From Adineta ricciae (taxonomy: Eukaryota; Rotifera; Eurotatoria; Adinetida; Adinetidae), in the NCBI GenBank assembly GCA_905250025.1, contig CAJNOJ010000006.1, positions 868,001-932,000 of the forward strand: DNA of 64,000 nt, given 5' to 3'. The notes under the pieces are model-generated. The model had not been told where the DNA came from and ran no database searches. It saw nothing but the letters and a program-made list of their open reading frames with translations. A program made the translations under genes and the position numbers. Positions 1-11,094 of this stretch are shown here, piece by piece (within the stretch, counting starts at the first letter, position 1; the number at the start of each line of letters is the position of its first letter).

Positions 1-745
1 TTTACTCCAACACGAACACCATTAGATAGTCAATCGAGTAAAAAAGTATTTACACATATAGGCAGTCTTTTTTGGTATTGTTATTGTTGTTTACGTCTTG
101 TGTATTTGTCACTTTTTTGTTCAAATAACGAATGAATACATAAAATAATATTCTCTTTATATGTACGTGTGTATCTGTATTCGAATATTTGTGAAATAAT
201 CCTTGTGCTTTTTTCGTTGTGTTCATCTTGTTGAGAAAAAATAAAAATGTCATCTATCACTATCTCAGAAATTGAATGACTGAATATTGAATTATTTGAA
301 AGACAAATTAGAGACAATTTACACAAAGTAGAATTGTAAGTGAGGTAATTCTCTTATGATCGTGAATAGAAAGCACAATTATCAGTTTATACACGGATTG
401 ATGTTCTCGTAACCTTACGTCGTAACATCGAAAGTAAAGTACGTGTAACAAAAAGAACATTACTGACATTTATAAAAGAATAAACATGTTTTTATTCTGT
501 GATAGCGTTGATAATAAATAAGAGCGCGAAGGAAAAACAAAACTTACATCATACGACACCTGTGCGTACTTAAAGGCTTGGAAAGTATGATAAAGGTTAT
601 CGTTCCAGTTCGTTGATTCTTTCCATGCGCTCGAGAGGCCCTTGGCGTATGATAATTGAATTGGATATAATTGTCGTTTCGGTTTTTCGATTTCATCTCA
701 TCTGTTTTCGACACTCTACAGAGGAAACACGCTTTGAAAACGTAC
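1..745. other. Left-edge region without a confident gene
   Basis: No gene is supported here. The first ~47 bases are open in one plus-strand frame (Thr/Pro/Ser-rich) and run into a GTATTT that could be a weak donor, so the tail of an upstream exon is possible but unproven. The rest is AT-rich and should contain the 5' flank of the ABC transporter gene. Confidence 0.3.
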
Positions 746-3700
746 ATGGTAAGTGCGATTATCCATAAACATTTTCCAATAAAATCGAATGTTCTTTTCC
801 TATTAGGCTGTTCAACAGAATATTCATAACAAAGGCCACTTTCGTAATCCGAATGTCGGCACTCTGGGAGACTACGTTCGAAGAAATGTATGAAACGGTG
901 TATTCACTTCTCTTGTCCAATTCTTACTCTTTATTTTATTCTATAGAACATGACATGGCGTGAACAGAATTTTGCGAACAGACAACACGATCTCGCATGG
1001 TATCAATATCTCCGACGTCAAGCCGATCTGCCTGCTCAACATGGTATTCCATATGGTAAACGACAGCCATCTAAACCGGCGCATAGCGACGAAGCTGGAA
1101 TAAGTAAAATCGACTTTAATTCACCACCAGTCACTCTTACATGGCTCGACCTAAAAGCTGAAGCGCCACCGAAAGATAAAGGTATAAAACGAACACTAAC
1201 CAAAGCATTCTGTCCCTGGAAAGAAGTTGGCCAGCCGAAGATGTTACTTAAAGGAGGTGAGTAATTCGAAAAGCGTACCTTCTCTCTCAGAGAAACTATT
1301 GTGTCGGGCTTGCTATAGTTAGTGGTATCGCTAAGCCAGGACAACTAGTGGCAATTATGGGCGCTAGTGGTGCTGGAAAAACTACGTTACTAAATATTTT
1401 AACTCAACGTCGACCCGGTAATCTGACAGTGACCGGTGATGTAAGAGTGAACGGGACAAACATGGGTCGACATATTAATCGAGTGTCAGGATACGTGCAA
1501 CAAGAAGAATTATTTATACCGTCAATGACACCACGGGAACATTTGTATTTTCATGTAAGACTTTATCTCAGTGAACTCTCTTTCTCTCTATCATTATCGT
1601 TATTTCTTGATTGTAGGCCATGTTACGATTGAATCGCGACGTTACCAAAGATCGTCGAGTTGCTCGCGTTAACGAACTACTTGATTTCGTAAGATATTAT
1701 CTAGACTAGAGCGAACTTTTGTTGTCAACTAGTTTTGTGTTGTTTTGCAGTTGAATTTGAAGAAAGTAGAAAAAACCGTGATTGGAGAGCCGGGTCGCAT
1801 CAAAGGTTTATCCGGTGGTGAGAAACGACGTCTATTATTTGCTTCCGAAGTAGGATAATCATATAAGATACTGTTTGCCAACTATTACCAAACATTCATC
1901 TATCGGTATCTAGGTGATGACTGATCCACCATTACTGTTTGCTGATGAAGTAAGTGTCACTTTGGTATTAAAAGTAGATGACTGCGAACGATCCGATTCG
2001 ATTGTAGCCAACATCAGGTCTTGACGGAAGCATGGCGTTTGTGATATGTGATGCAATGCGTAAATTATGTGACCAGGGGAAAACTATAGTGTGCACCATT
2101 CATCAGCCGTCGAGTGAAATTTTCGAATTATTCGACACGTAAGTACTCTTCACAACTGTTTCTTCTTCATCAAGCTGAACGGATATCTTGTTTAGGCTGT
2201 ATCTGTTAGCAGAAGGTCGTGTTGCTTATTTTGGATCAAGAAAGAAAGCTCAGGATTTCTTTGGCAGGTTAGTTGAAAAGATTCTCGATATCAGAATAGA
2301 AATTCTAACTGAATATTTGTATTTAGTTTGGGTTATAATGCTCCAGTCAACTATAATCTATCAGATTTCTTTATTCAAACACTAGCAATCTTACCTTTCG
2401 ATAGAGAAGCATCACTTGAACGAGTTGAAGTAAGCGTGAACGAGTTACTTTGATATACTGACTTGTTGTCTTCTTGATCAGCATATTTGTGATGAATATG
2501 AAAAAACTCCGCTATATGCTCAACATGTCGGGGAAGCAGAGCAATATCATACTATTGATGATGATCAAACAAATACACCTAGTAGTGTATTCAATCGCTC
2601 ACCAAAGTTTGTAGTGATAGAGAAAATCGAGATACTTATTTCTAACAAAATATGTTTCTGCTTTTTAGATATAAATCTGGATTTTTTCGTCAGCTCACCT
2701 GGCTACTATGGCGCTCAACGATTGATACACTTCGCAATCCATTTGAGTTACGCTTACGTTTGATGATCTCGATCATTCTTTCGGTCCTTTTTGGTCTGGT
2801 CTTCTTACGTTTGGAATATAACCAACAAGCGTTTCAAAATATCTCCGCTGTTATTATGGTATTAATTGTTAACATTGGATTTTCAACTGTTCAGAAAAAC
2901 GCTGATGTAATTTTCGAACTCGAAAGTTCAATATCGTTTTCTGAATTCTTTTCTCTTATAGGGTATCAATCGACAGCTACCACTAGTTTTCAAAGAACAC
3001 GACGATGGAATCTACCGCACTCTGCCTTATTATATTGCGAGAATGGTTCTAGAGCTACCTTCATGTGCACTGTCGATATTCATATTAGGAACTATTACTT
3101 ATTGGATGGCAAATTTATATGATGATGCAAAACATTATTTCATATTGCAAGGTATTCTGATCTTATGTGGAATTGTTTCAGTTTCTGTGGGTAAGTGTGA
3201 ATGCGAAAAGAAAGATGCATGCTTGATATATTGTTTTCGTTATCAGGAACCCTCATTGGAGTTTCAATGCCAACACCTGACGCAGCTGCAGCATTAGTTG
3301 TACCCGTTATTCTTCCGCTATTTGTTTTTGCTGGTTTTTTTATTAATTCAAAGTTTGTGCAGATATTTATCCGTATTCAAACACATGATTCGTATTGTTT
3401 ATTTAGAACAATACCTAACTGGCTCATTTGGATCAAGTATATCTCATGGTTATACTATGGAAATGAAATGGGTCTGATTAATCAGTGGAAAGATGTCACA
3501 TCAATTGATTGCGGTACTGCACCGGCTGATGCTTGTTTTAAAAATGGTACCGACGTTCTCAATTACTACGGTTTCAAAGAGGTTTGCTAAACGAAGAATA
3601 AACTTCACAGTTTCATAAGTCGTAAATGTCTTTTAGAGTAATTACGATCGCAATTTGGGTTTACTATTTGCTATGTTCGGTGGATTACAGCTTATAAGTT

Positions 3701-3747
3701 TCATTGTTTTGATACTACGAACGAAATTTCAACGAACAGTTGGCTAA
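746..3747 (+). CDS. ABCG-family half-transporter (White/ABCG type), 16 exons
   Basis: Reverse half-transporter: an ATP-binding domain followed by a six-helix membrane domain. Members work as dimers exporting lipids, sterols or pigment precursors. Exons: 746-748, 807-887, 947-1256, 1319-1554, 1617-1688, 1751-1849, 1914-1949, 2008-2138, 2196-2267, 2327-2429, 2482-2606, 2669-2906, 2962-3190, 3247-3352, 3407-3581, 3637-3747. All phases agree, giving 708 residues. Visible motifs: Walker [10 protein letters not shown] (Lys about residue 152), Q-loop context [12 protein letters not shown], signature LSGGEKRRL, Walker B and D-loop LLFADE|PTSGLD split by an intron, and the switch His in [14 protein letters not shown]. 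The membrane half starts near 2690 with hydrophobic stretches to the end, including [17 protein letters not shown] before the middle helices. The first exon would be only ATG, so the true start could lie further upstream. Substrate cannot be inferred. Confidence 0.93.
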
Positions 3748-4262
3748 AAATAACGAACTCCTTTACTTCTATATACATATGCGTACTTTTTGTATGTCAC
3801 GTTCATGTTTGATGAAAAATAAATTTATTTGTATATATTTCTTTCTTCTATGCATAGCGAGAAATATGTCTCATATTTTGATCAGATGTGTATATGTCGT
3901 CTCAAGTCACTTTTTCGTTTTGTCTTTCTTTGGCGTTATTTTCATTTTTATGAACATCGAAAATGTTTATATACGCAGATACGCATAAGCGAATAAGTCT
4001 TCATCTTTCACGTAATAGTCTTCTTCTTTTTCTTCTCTCTGTCACATCGATTTGCATTATATCTCGCCTTGAGTTTGCCTATGTACGAAGATAATGATGA
4101 TGGTGACCATCTCACCGTTATATATATCTTATTCATCACGAAGGAGAAAGTAAATGCAAGCTTATTACGCGGGTAGTGTAGATTTACGCGCTTGCTTGCT
4201 GTTCATCTATTTTCTAAATCTGACTTGCGATTACATATTTCATATACGATAAAGTTCAGATC
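3748..4262. other. Intergenic: ABCG 3' end and HSP70 5' flank
   Basis: An AATAAA at 3818-3823 lies 71 bp after the ABCG stop and is a plausible polyadenylation signal. A TATATATAT stretch near 4118-4128 precedes HSP70, and the HSP70 start codon follows an acceptor-like TTCAG by three bases. I did not find a perfect heat-shock element (alternating GAA/TTC at 5-bp spacing) by eye. Confidence 0.4.
3818..3823 (+). terminator. Candidate poly(A) signal of the ABCG gene
   Basis: AATAAA hexamer 71 bp downstream of the ABCG stop codon. Position and sequence are typical; usage is inferred. Confidence 0.5.
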
Positions 4263-6610
4263 ATGTCGCGTGGCGGATCGAGTAGACATAGCAAAGCAAT
4301 TGGAATTGACTTAGGCACAACGTATTCGTGCGTAGGTGTATTTCAACATGGTAAAGTTGAAATCATCGCCAATGACCAAGGAAATCGTACAACACCATCC
4401 TATGTCGCATTCACAGATACAGAACGTTTGATTGGCGATGGAGCAAAAAGTCAAGCAGCAATGAACCCATCGAATACAGTTTTCGATGCGAAACGTTTGA
4501 TCGGACGACGTTTTGATGATGAAACTGTGCAAAAAGATATCAAATTATGGCCATTTAAAGTGGTTCATGGAAAAGACCGCAAGCCGTTCATTGAAGTTCA
4601 ATATAAAGGCGAAAGAAAAGTATGGGTCATCGCGTTTAATCACCAATACGTTGAATTTCTGTTTGTTTCTTAAAGCTTTTTTCGCCCGAAGAAATTTCTT
4701 CGATGGTACTAACAAAAATGAAAGAAACAGCTGAAGCATTTCTTGGTATTACTATTAAACAAGCCGTTGTCACTGTTCCTGCATACTTCAATGATTCACA
4801 ACGACAGGTAGGAGCTACATGGATATTTTCTAGTTACGGAAATCTTTCTCAGGCGACGAAAGATGCTGGTACAATAGCTGGTCTCGACGTTCTTCGTATT
4901 ATAAATGAACCAACAGCGGCGGCACTTGCTTATGGTCTTGAAAAGAAACTTCATCGTGATCAGAATATACTCATTTATGATCTGGGTGGGGGTACATTCG
5001 ATGTGTCAGTTTTAACAATCAGTGGTGGCGATGTTGGCGGTTCGGTATTTGAAGTTAAAGCAACTGGTACGAGCGATCGTGTTTGAAAAATTAATGACTA
5101 AACTATGTGTTTGTTTTAGCTGGAGATACACATTTAGGTGGCGAAGATTTTGATAATCGGTTGGTACAACATTTTGTCGAAGAATTTCGTCGAAAACATG
5201 GTAAAGACGTCTCGAAACATACCAAAGCTGTCCGACGCCTACGCAGTGCATGCGAACGAGCGAAACGGACACTATCATCTTCGACAACGGCATCGATCGA
5301 AATCGATTCGCTTTTCGAAGGAATCGACTTTAATACACAAATAAGTCGTGCACGTTTCGAAGAACTAAATATGGTAAATTGACTGTATAATAAAACTAAT
5401 CTGATTCTTTTTACAAATAGGATATGTTTCGTGGTACGATTGGCCCTGTTGAACAAGCACTTCGTGATGCCAAATTACAAAAACGTGATATTGAAGAAGT
5501 GGTTTTAGTTGGCGGTTCGACACGTATACCTAAAGTTCAACAGCTATTATCAGATTTTTTCAACGGAAAACCTTTAAATAAGAATATTAATCCTGATGAG
5601 GCTGTTGCCTACGGAGCTGCTGTACAAGCTGCTATTCTAAGAGGTAAATACACAGAAAGAACGATTTTTGTTTTTCGAAACTCCGATGTCTAATCTATTT
5701 TTAGGTGATCAAAGTGAAATGATTCGAGATGTACTGCTCATTGATGTTACACCGTTATCAATGGGTATCGAAACAGCTGGCGGTGTGATGACAAGATTGA
5801 TTGAACGTAATCAACGCATACCATACAAAAAGGGACAGACGTTTACAACATTCGCAGATAATCAAGTAAGAGTTCAAGAATACATTTGTAATCGATTGGA
5901 CAAGTTGAAATTGTTTTAGCCAGCAGTAACGATTCAAGTATATGAAGGTGAACGATCTATGACAAGAGACAATCATCTATTAGGCAAATTCGATTTGGAA
6001 GGTATACCACCGGCTCCACGTGGCGTACCGCAAATTGAGGTGACGTTCGATTTAGATGCCAATGGTAATGTATAAGATGTCCAACTTCGCTTTTTTGCAT
6101 ATGTTTTCTTTCTTTTTCGTTGTTGAAGGTATTCTTCAAGTTACTGCTGAAGACAAAAGTACAGGACGAAATAAAAGAATTGAAATTAAAAATGATAAAG
6201 GTCGTTTAACACAAGCTGAGATAGAACGTATGATAAACGATGCTGAAAAATATCGCGAAGACGACGACCGTACACGTGACCGTGTTAATGCCCGTAATCA
6301 CCTGGAAACGTATCTGTATTCATGTAAACTAGCAGTGGAGAATTATAATGGAACAGCGATAAGCGATGCTGAAAAGTCAACAGTGATCAGTAGTTGTGAA
6401 GAAGTGCAAAGATGGTTAGATAGGAATCTATTAGCTGACAAAGAAGAAATCGAGCATCAGTATGCGGATATTGAAAGAAAATGTCAACGTATTATGACCA
6501 AAATGCATAGCGGCGGCGCCGGTGGACAACAACAACAACAACAACAATACAGTCGAAGTCAAAGTACGAGCGCTGGACATTCCGGTCCACGAGTTGAAGA
6601 AGTTGACTGA
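4263..6610 (+). CDS. Cytosolic HSP70 chaperone, 8 exons
   Basis: ATP-driven chaperone of the cytosol and nucleus that binds unfolded segments with J-protein and exchange-factor partners. Exons 4263-4619, 4676-4807, 4853-5066, 5120-5373, 5421-5643, 5705-5865, 5920-6064, 6129-6610 join in phase to 655 residues. HSP70 signatures are present: [15 protein letters not shown] at the N-terminus, [14 protein letters not shown], and [16 protein letters not shown]. The linker is [19 protein letters not shown], followed by the substrate-binding domain ending [19 protein letters not shown]. The C-terminus is VEEVD, the TPR-cochaperone tail of cytosolic members, and there is no signal peptide or KDEL. The disordered tail has a seven-Gln run where many relatives have GGMP repeats. 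Seven introns suggest a constitutive (cognate) rather than an acutely inducible gene; that is inference. Confidence 0.96.
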
Positions 6611-6875
6611 AAAATCATCCCTCGTTTTTCTTTTTGTCTTTGTTTTTCCTATTGCTTTCTATTTGTCTATTAATCAGTGATATTCATTAAATTCGCTAGC
6701 AGGTTTTTTCATTCCATCGGAATTTGTTCTTGTGAACATGTGCAAGACAGCAAAAGAAAAACAGAGAGAGAGAGAGCAATCGAATATGTTGGTAACGAAT
6801 CTATTTTTTTCTTTCTAAACAAAACGTGATGTAACAATTAGAAAACAGAAAACAAACAAAAACGGAAAGATCGGT

Positions 6876-9800
6876 TATTTCTTCAAACGCTTCACACTCT
6901 TCTTATGGTGTCGCTCTTTGGCGCCTAATTTAGCACCACGATTTGCACCGCGTTTAGCTGCGCCAACAATTTGTTCAAATTGACCTTTGAATTTACCTCG
7001 TTTTCTATGAACAGAACGAAAAGAATGAATACAAACATAGAAAAACATCATCGCCTTACCGCTTGTTTAGTGCGTTAAAATCGAGTTTAATATAAGCATA
7101 TGGATCGTGTTTATTAGCCAATTTACGATCGCCACCCGCTCCACGCTATAAGACATAATTTACGATAGAAAACTCAACTATTCGATGTTTTTCATCTACC
7201 TTGGTTTTATAAGCTTCACCTGGTCGTCGTTTACTAGGTTGATTTAATGGCCGATGAATACCACCGCCACCAGCTAACGAACCAAAGAAAGTCCAGTGAA
7301 CTATATCGTTTACTTTTATGCTTTGACTAACCTCGATATTTTGAATGAACACTCTGACTTTTCTTGTCATTGAATTGGTAGTCTTCATCGTCGTCGTCAT
7401 CATCGTCTTCTTCCCGAGCACGTTTTCGTTTATTTTTTGCGCGTTGACTTAAAGACAATGTTTCCATTAAATCTTTGATATCCTCGCGATTCATATCGTC
7501 ATCATCATCAAAATCGGATTCTTCTTGTTGTTTTTGTTGATCGTCTTCGTCGTCGATGTCAATAATAAGACGACCATCCGGTGCGCTACGGAATCTAGAG
7601 TTCTGTCGTTTAGCTCTCGATGCTTGTTTCATTGCTTCAGTCTCACGTTCCGTCAACGGTTTTGTAGCTAAAACATAACGCGATATGTGCAAAAAACAAG
7701 CCTAACAAGATAGTATGAGTCCTAACATACCATAGATACTTCTTGCTGCGGTTGGTTCTGTTAAGTCAAGAGGATCGTCTTCGTTTGCTTCTTTAATCCA
7801 TAGAGCCGACTTTTGTTGTCGTCGTTTCGTACTTGCTGTTGTTCGTGCTGTAGCAATCGTTCGAGTGTCATCGATTCTTCCGAGATGCTGATCATTGTCA
7901 TCGTCGGAATCGTCAAGTAACTGATCAATGGTAAGTTTCGGTCGAACAGTGAATGTTGTTTCGTTGTCATCGACATATTCGTCATCGTCATCAACTTTTG
8001 TGATGATGCTTTGACCGATAGTTGATGTTCCTTTACGGCGTCGTTCTTTACGTGCATGCATCTTGTTTATATAAGACATTTGAGGGTGAAAACTAGCTGG
8101 AAATAAATCACGTAATGCATCAAATCTAAAAAGCAAGTCGGGCGGTATTCTTTCGTGGAAAAGAACTAATATTAACGCACCCAAATATTCGCACAAGTTT
8201 TTGTAGGATTAATTTGAGTTTTGAACGATAAGTAAAATGATTTTCTTCTCGCATGACTGTCAATGCATGAGCCTAGAGATACAACAAATAGAAATTTGAT
8301 CGAAAACGTCTCTTTAATAGATATCTTACCAATTGATCAATATATTTTGACAAAATGGTTTCGTTGAGAATAATTAGTAATACTCGACAGAAACTTAGAG
8401 CTGCTTGAACGATTTGTCGTTCTTTCGACTGAAGTACTAATACCAATGTCGACACCAATTCATCGACGATCAAGCCAGCGATATTTTCTCGAAACTCCAA
8501 ACACAAACGACTGATAGCAAGTACAGTAGCTGATGTCATCGACGGCGAATGAGGACTGACAAGACCAGCCATGAGAAAATGAAAGAAACCTGTGAGAGAA
8601 TCTAGAACGAGAAAATGCACGAAGAATATGAATGGCAATGTCAAACCAAACAATCTTACCGATAAACGAATGTTCACTTAATGTTGTCCAAAGGCGTGCA
8701 CATTTGATAATGAGTAAGTATGCGTCATGTCTCGTGCGGCTGTTGATTTCATGAAGACATTGAACTGCCTGGAGTAAAAAGATGTTGAAAGGATCAAGGC
8801 GTGTGTGACATTGCTTACTTGTGGTACAATTTGTTTGATCTTTGCAACTGTTTGGTTAGTGGGCATGTCAAGTAAACTTGAAATACACCGAATTTGTGAC
8901 TAAAATTCAAGAGTTAATCAGATGATTTGTTAAGTCGATGAACATACGCCTTTCAGAGCTGATTGTGATTTGGTCAATGAAGCAAGAAGATGTTCAAGTA
9001 GAATGTTTGTGCGAGTTTCATTCAAAAACTGTTGAATAGTCGATGTCGAACGTGTACATAATTCTTCTAGAATTCGATACGACTTTTTCATCACACTTCG
9101 CTTAACACTTCCATCCTTCTAAACATATCCGTAGAAACAAAATCCATCGAGTCTCTTCTCTACATACCACTGCAAACAATTGTTTCAATTTTTGTTCTAA
9201 CGATTCCAAACGTTTCTCATCCAAGTACGGTACCAAAGCCAACACAATATCGAGCAAATAAGTTCTAGAATAGAGAGACAAAAGAGCAGTGTATTGTTAA
9301 GAATTCTGAATGGCATACAATGTTATTTGATCGATATCAGCATTTTGAGTTTTTTCTAAACTTCGATCAAAGAATTGCTGACATAATGCCGAATCCGTAA
9401 TAATCAGATAACGTTTAATTGTCTCGAAGACACTCTGGCGAACTGGATCGCGTGACATGTTCCATTTTTCACTTGTGTACATGTTGAATAATAACGGGAG
9501 GTAATTTTTCGCGTATTTAGCGACTTCCTGTTGATCATTTTCTAAATTAATCAAAGAAAATTATGCAACAAATTTCATGAGGAGCTAATCTTCAAAAGTT
9601 TACCGTCATTCGTTTTGGAAATCAGATTTCGTAAGCCAGCCAAGAGATGCAATCTCAAATCTGGCCGTTTAGTCAGTGATGTGCCAATACCTTTGGCAAC
9701 TAATTTCAAACTGATCGAAATATCGGTCGCGTATGAACAATAGCCCGGAAATAACGACCAAATTTGATCTTGTAAGGTCGATAGGACAGTTGCATTCGTT

Positions 9801-11008
9801 GAATCACCTTTTTCACGAAGATTATCCGCTGAAAAGAAAGATACAAGAAATCGTTCGCTTCTCAGCAGAAGAAAGAACTAACTCACCAGTTGTTTGTAAT
9901 TGAAATGCAATCGGTAAAAAGTAAGACACAAAATGACTCAATTCCGTGTGTGTTATATTATCTCTGAGTAACGGGAGTAACCATGACTGTTCTAATTGAA
10001 CATCATTGATTGTGCCAGTTAGATTCAGTGGGATAACTTGTAAGATATTTTTCGGACCAAATACACGGATTGCTTTGCCAACCGTCGAGTCTAATTCGGG
10101 CAAAAATGAGAAATCTTTTGTTGCTCGCAAACCAGATAATGATGATAAACACTGAAAAGAAGAACCAAGCAGAAATGAAATCAATGTCGAGGGATGTTTT
10201 TTAGCAATACTTTTTGACAAAATTCGAAGTAATCTTTTCCCATAAGTTCAAACATGTCGGCAAGTAAGTTTAGAACATAATTCCATGACAATGTGTAAGC
10301 ATAGGTTAATCCATGTTCCACAAGTTGAAATAATTGTTTTAATAATGGGCTAGAACGTAATGCTTCAATTTGAGGTTTTAGAATTGTTTTGATAATTGTC
10401 TAGTTTCAGAAACGAAAGAAATTAGGAGCGTTGTTCGGAACAGTTTACGCGAAATTACTTTGAGAACATTAGTTGCTTTGGTTTGTACGCGCTTGTAAAC
10501 AGAGAGAAGACATTCATTAATACAGATTTCAAATAATTTCGAAATAAAATTCAGACAGGCAGTAGAATCCGAACGATGAAAAGCACAGTATGCTCGACAG
10601 ATACCATCCAACCAAACAATCATCTGCTGTTGATCATTTTTAGCCGGTTGACGATCGAGCAATGTCTAAAACGAAAGGTAACATTTCATTGTTCATTTAT
10701 GAAGAAAAAGTTTAGACGCTCACCTGAATAACACGTGGATTGACTTGTATCATTGATGCATTGGTCACTGCTGTACCAACAGTTGTTTTTGAATATTGAG
10801 ATATTCGATCTATCTCGTGTTTAGCAGCTGCTAGTGTTGATGACGACGGAATGTCCATGGATGTTGATTTCGATGAAGGTAACGATGCTAATAGTTGAAG
10901 TTTTGCAGCATCGCGGTGTTTCGTTCGAGATGGATTCGATGAACTTGCGCCGTGTTTTTTCCATTTCGGAGCAAGTTTATTATTTGTATTATGTAGTCGT
11001 ACTCTCAT
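6876..11008 (-). CDS. RRP12: RRP12-like ribosome-biogenesis HEAT-repeat protein, apparently N-terminally shortened
   Basis: RRP12 is a HEAT-repeat (NUC173) karyopherin-like factor for nucleolar maturation and export of pre-ribosomes. The N-terminus has KLAPKWKKHG. The centre has SWLLPLLRDNI and SHFVSYFLPIAF, and later AKYAKNYLPLLFNMY and ETIKRYLIITDSALC, which line up with recognisable RRP12 stretches. The C-terminal half is acidic (long Asp/Glu runs) followed by DGRLIIDIDDED, then GGIHRPLN, DPYAYIKLDFNALNKR and a basic tail ending RLKK. About twelve or more short introns interrupt it. Exon 1 (11008 to ~10726) passes directly to sequence matching roughly residue 400 of vertebrate RRP12, so ~300 residues of early HEAT repeats appear to be missing. 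The start codon lies only 86 bp after the EXD3 stop on the same strand. Family assignment is firm; exact exon borders are less so. Confidence 0.88.
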
Positions 11009-11015
11009 GTTTTAT

Positions 11016-11045
11016 CTTGAAAAGAAAATAAACAAAACGAGTATA
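11016..11045 (-). promoter_or_regulatory. Candidate trans-splice acceptor before RRP12
   Basis: On the minus strand a pyrimidine-rich run ends TTTTCAAG, with AG at 11017-11016, seven bases before the RRP12 ATG. The space between the EXD3 stop and RRP12 start is only 86 bp and shows no AATAAA in the sense direction. This would suit spliced-leader addition to a downstream gene of a two-gene transcript; it could also be the 3' end of an unseen 5'-UTR intron. Confidence 0.4.
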
Positions 11046-11094
11046 AATTGTTCCAGTATAAATAAACACAAAAATTTCGTTATTAGAAAAACCA

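Noticed and set aside
3950..4060. GAA/TTC clusters as a heat-shock element upstream of HSP70
   Set aside because: The triplets are not in the required alternating 5-bp register.
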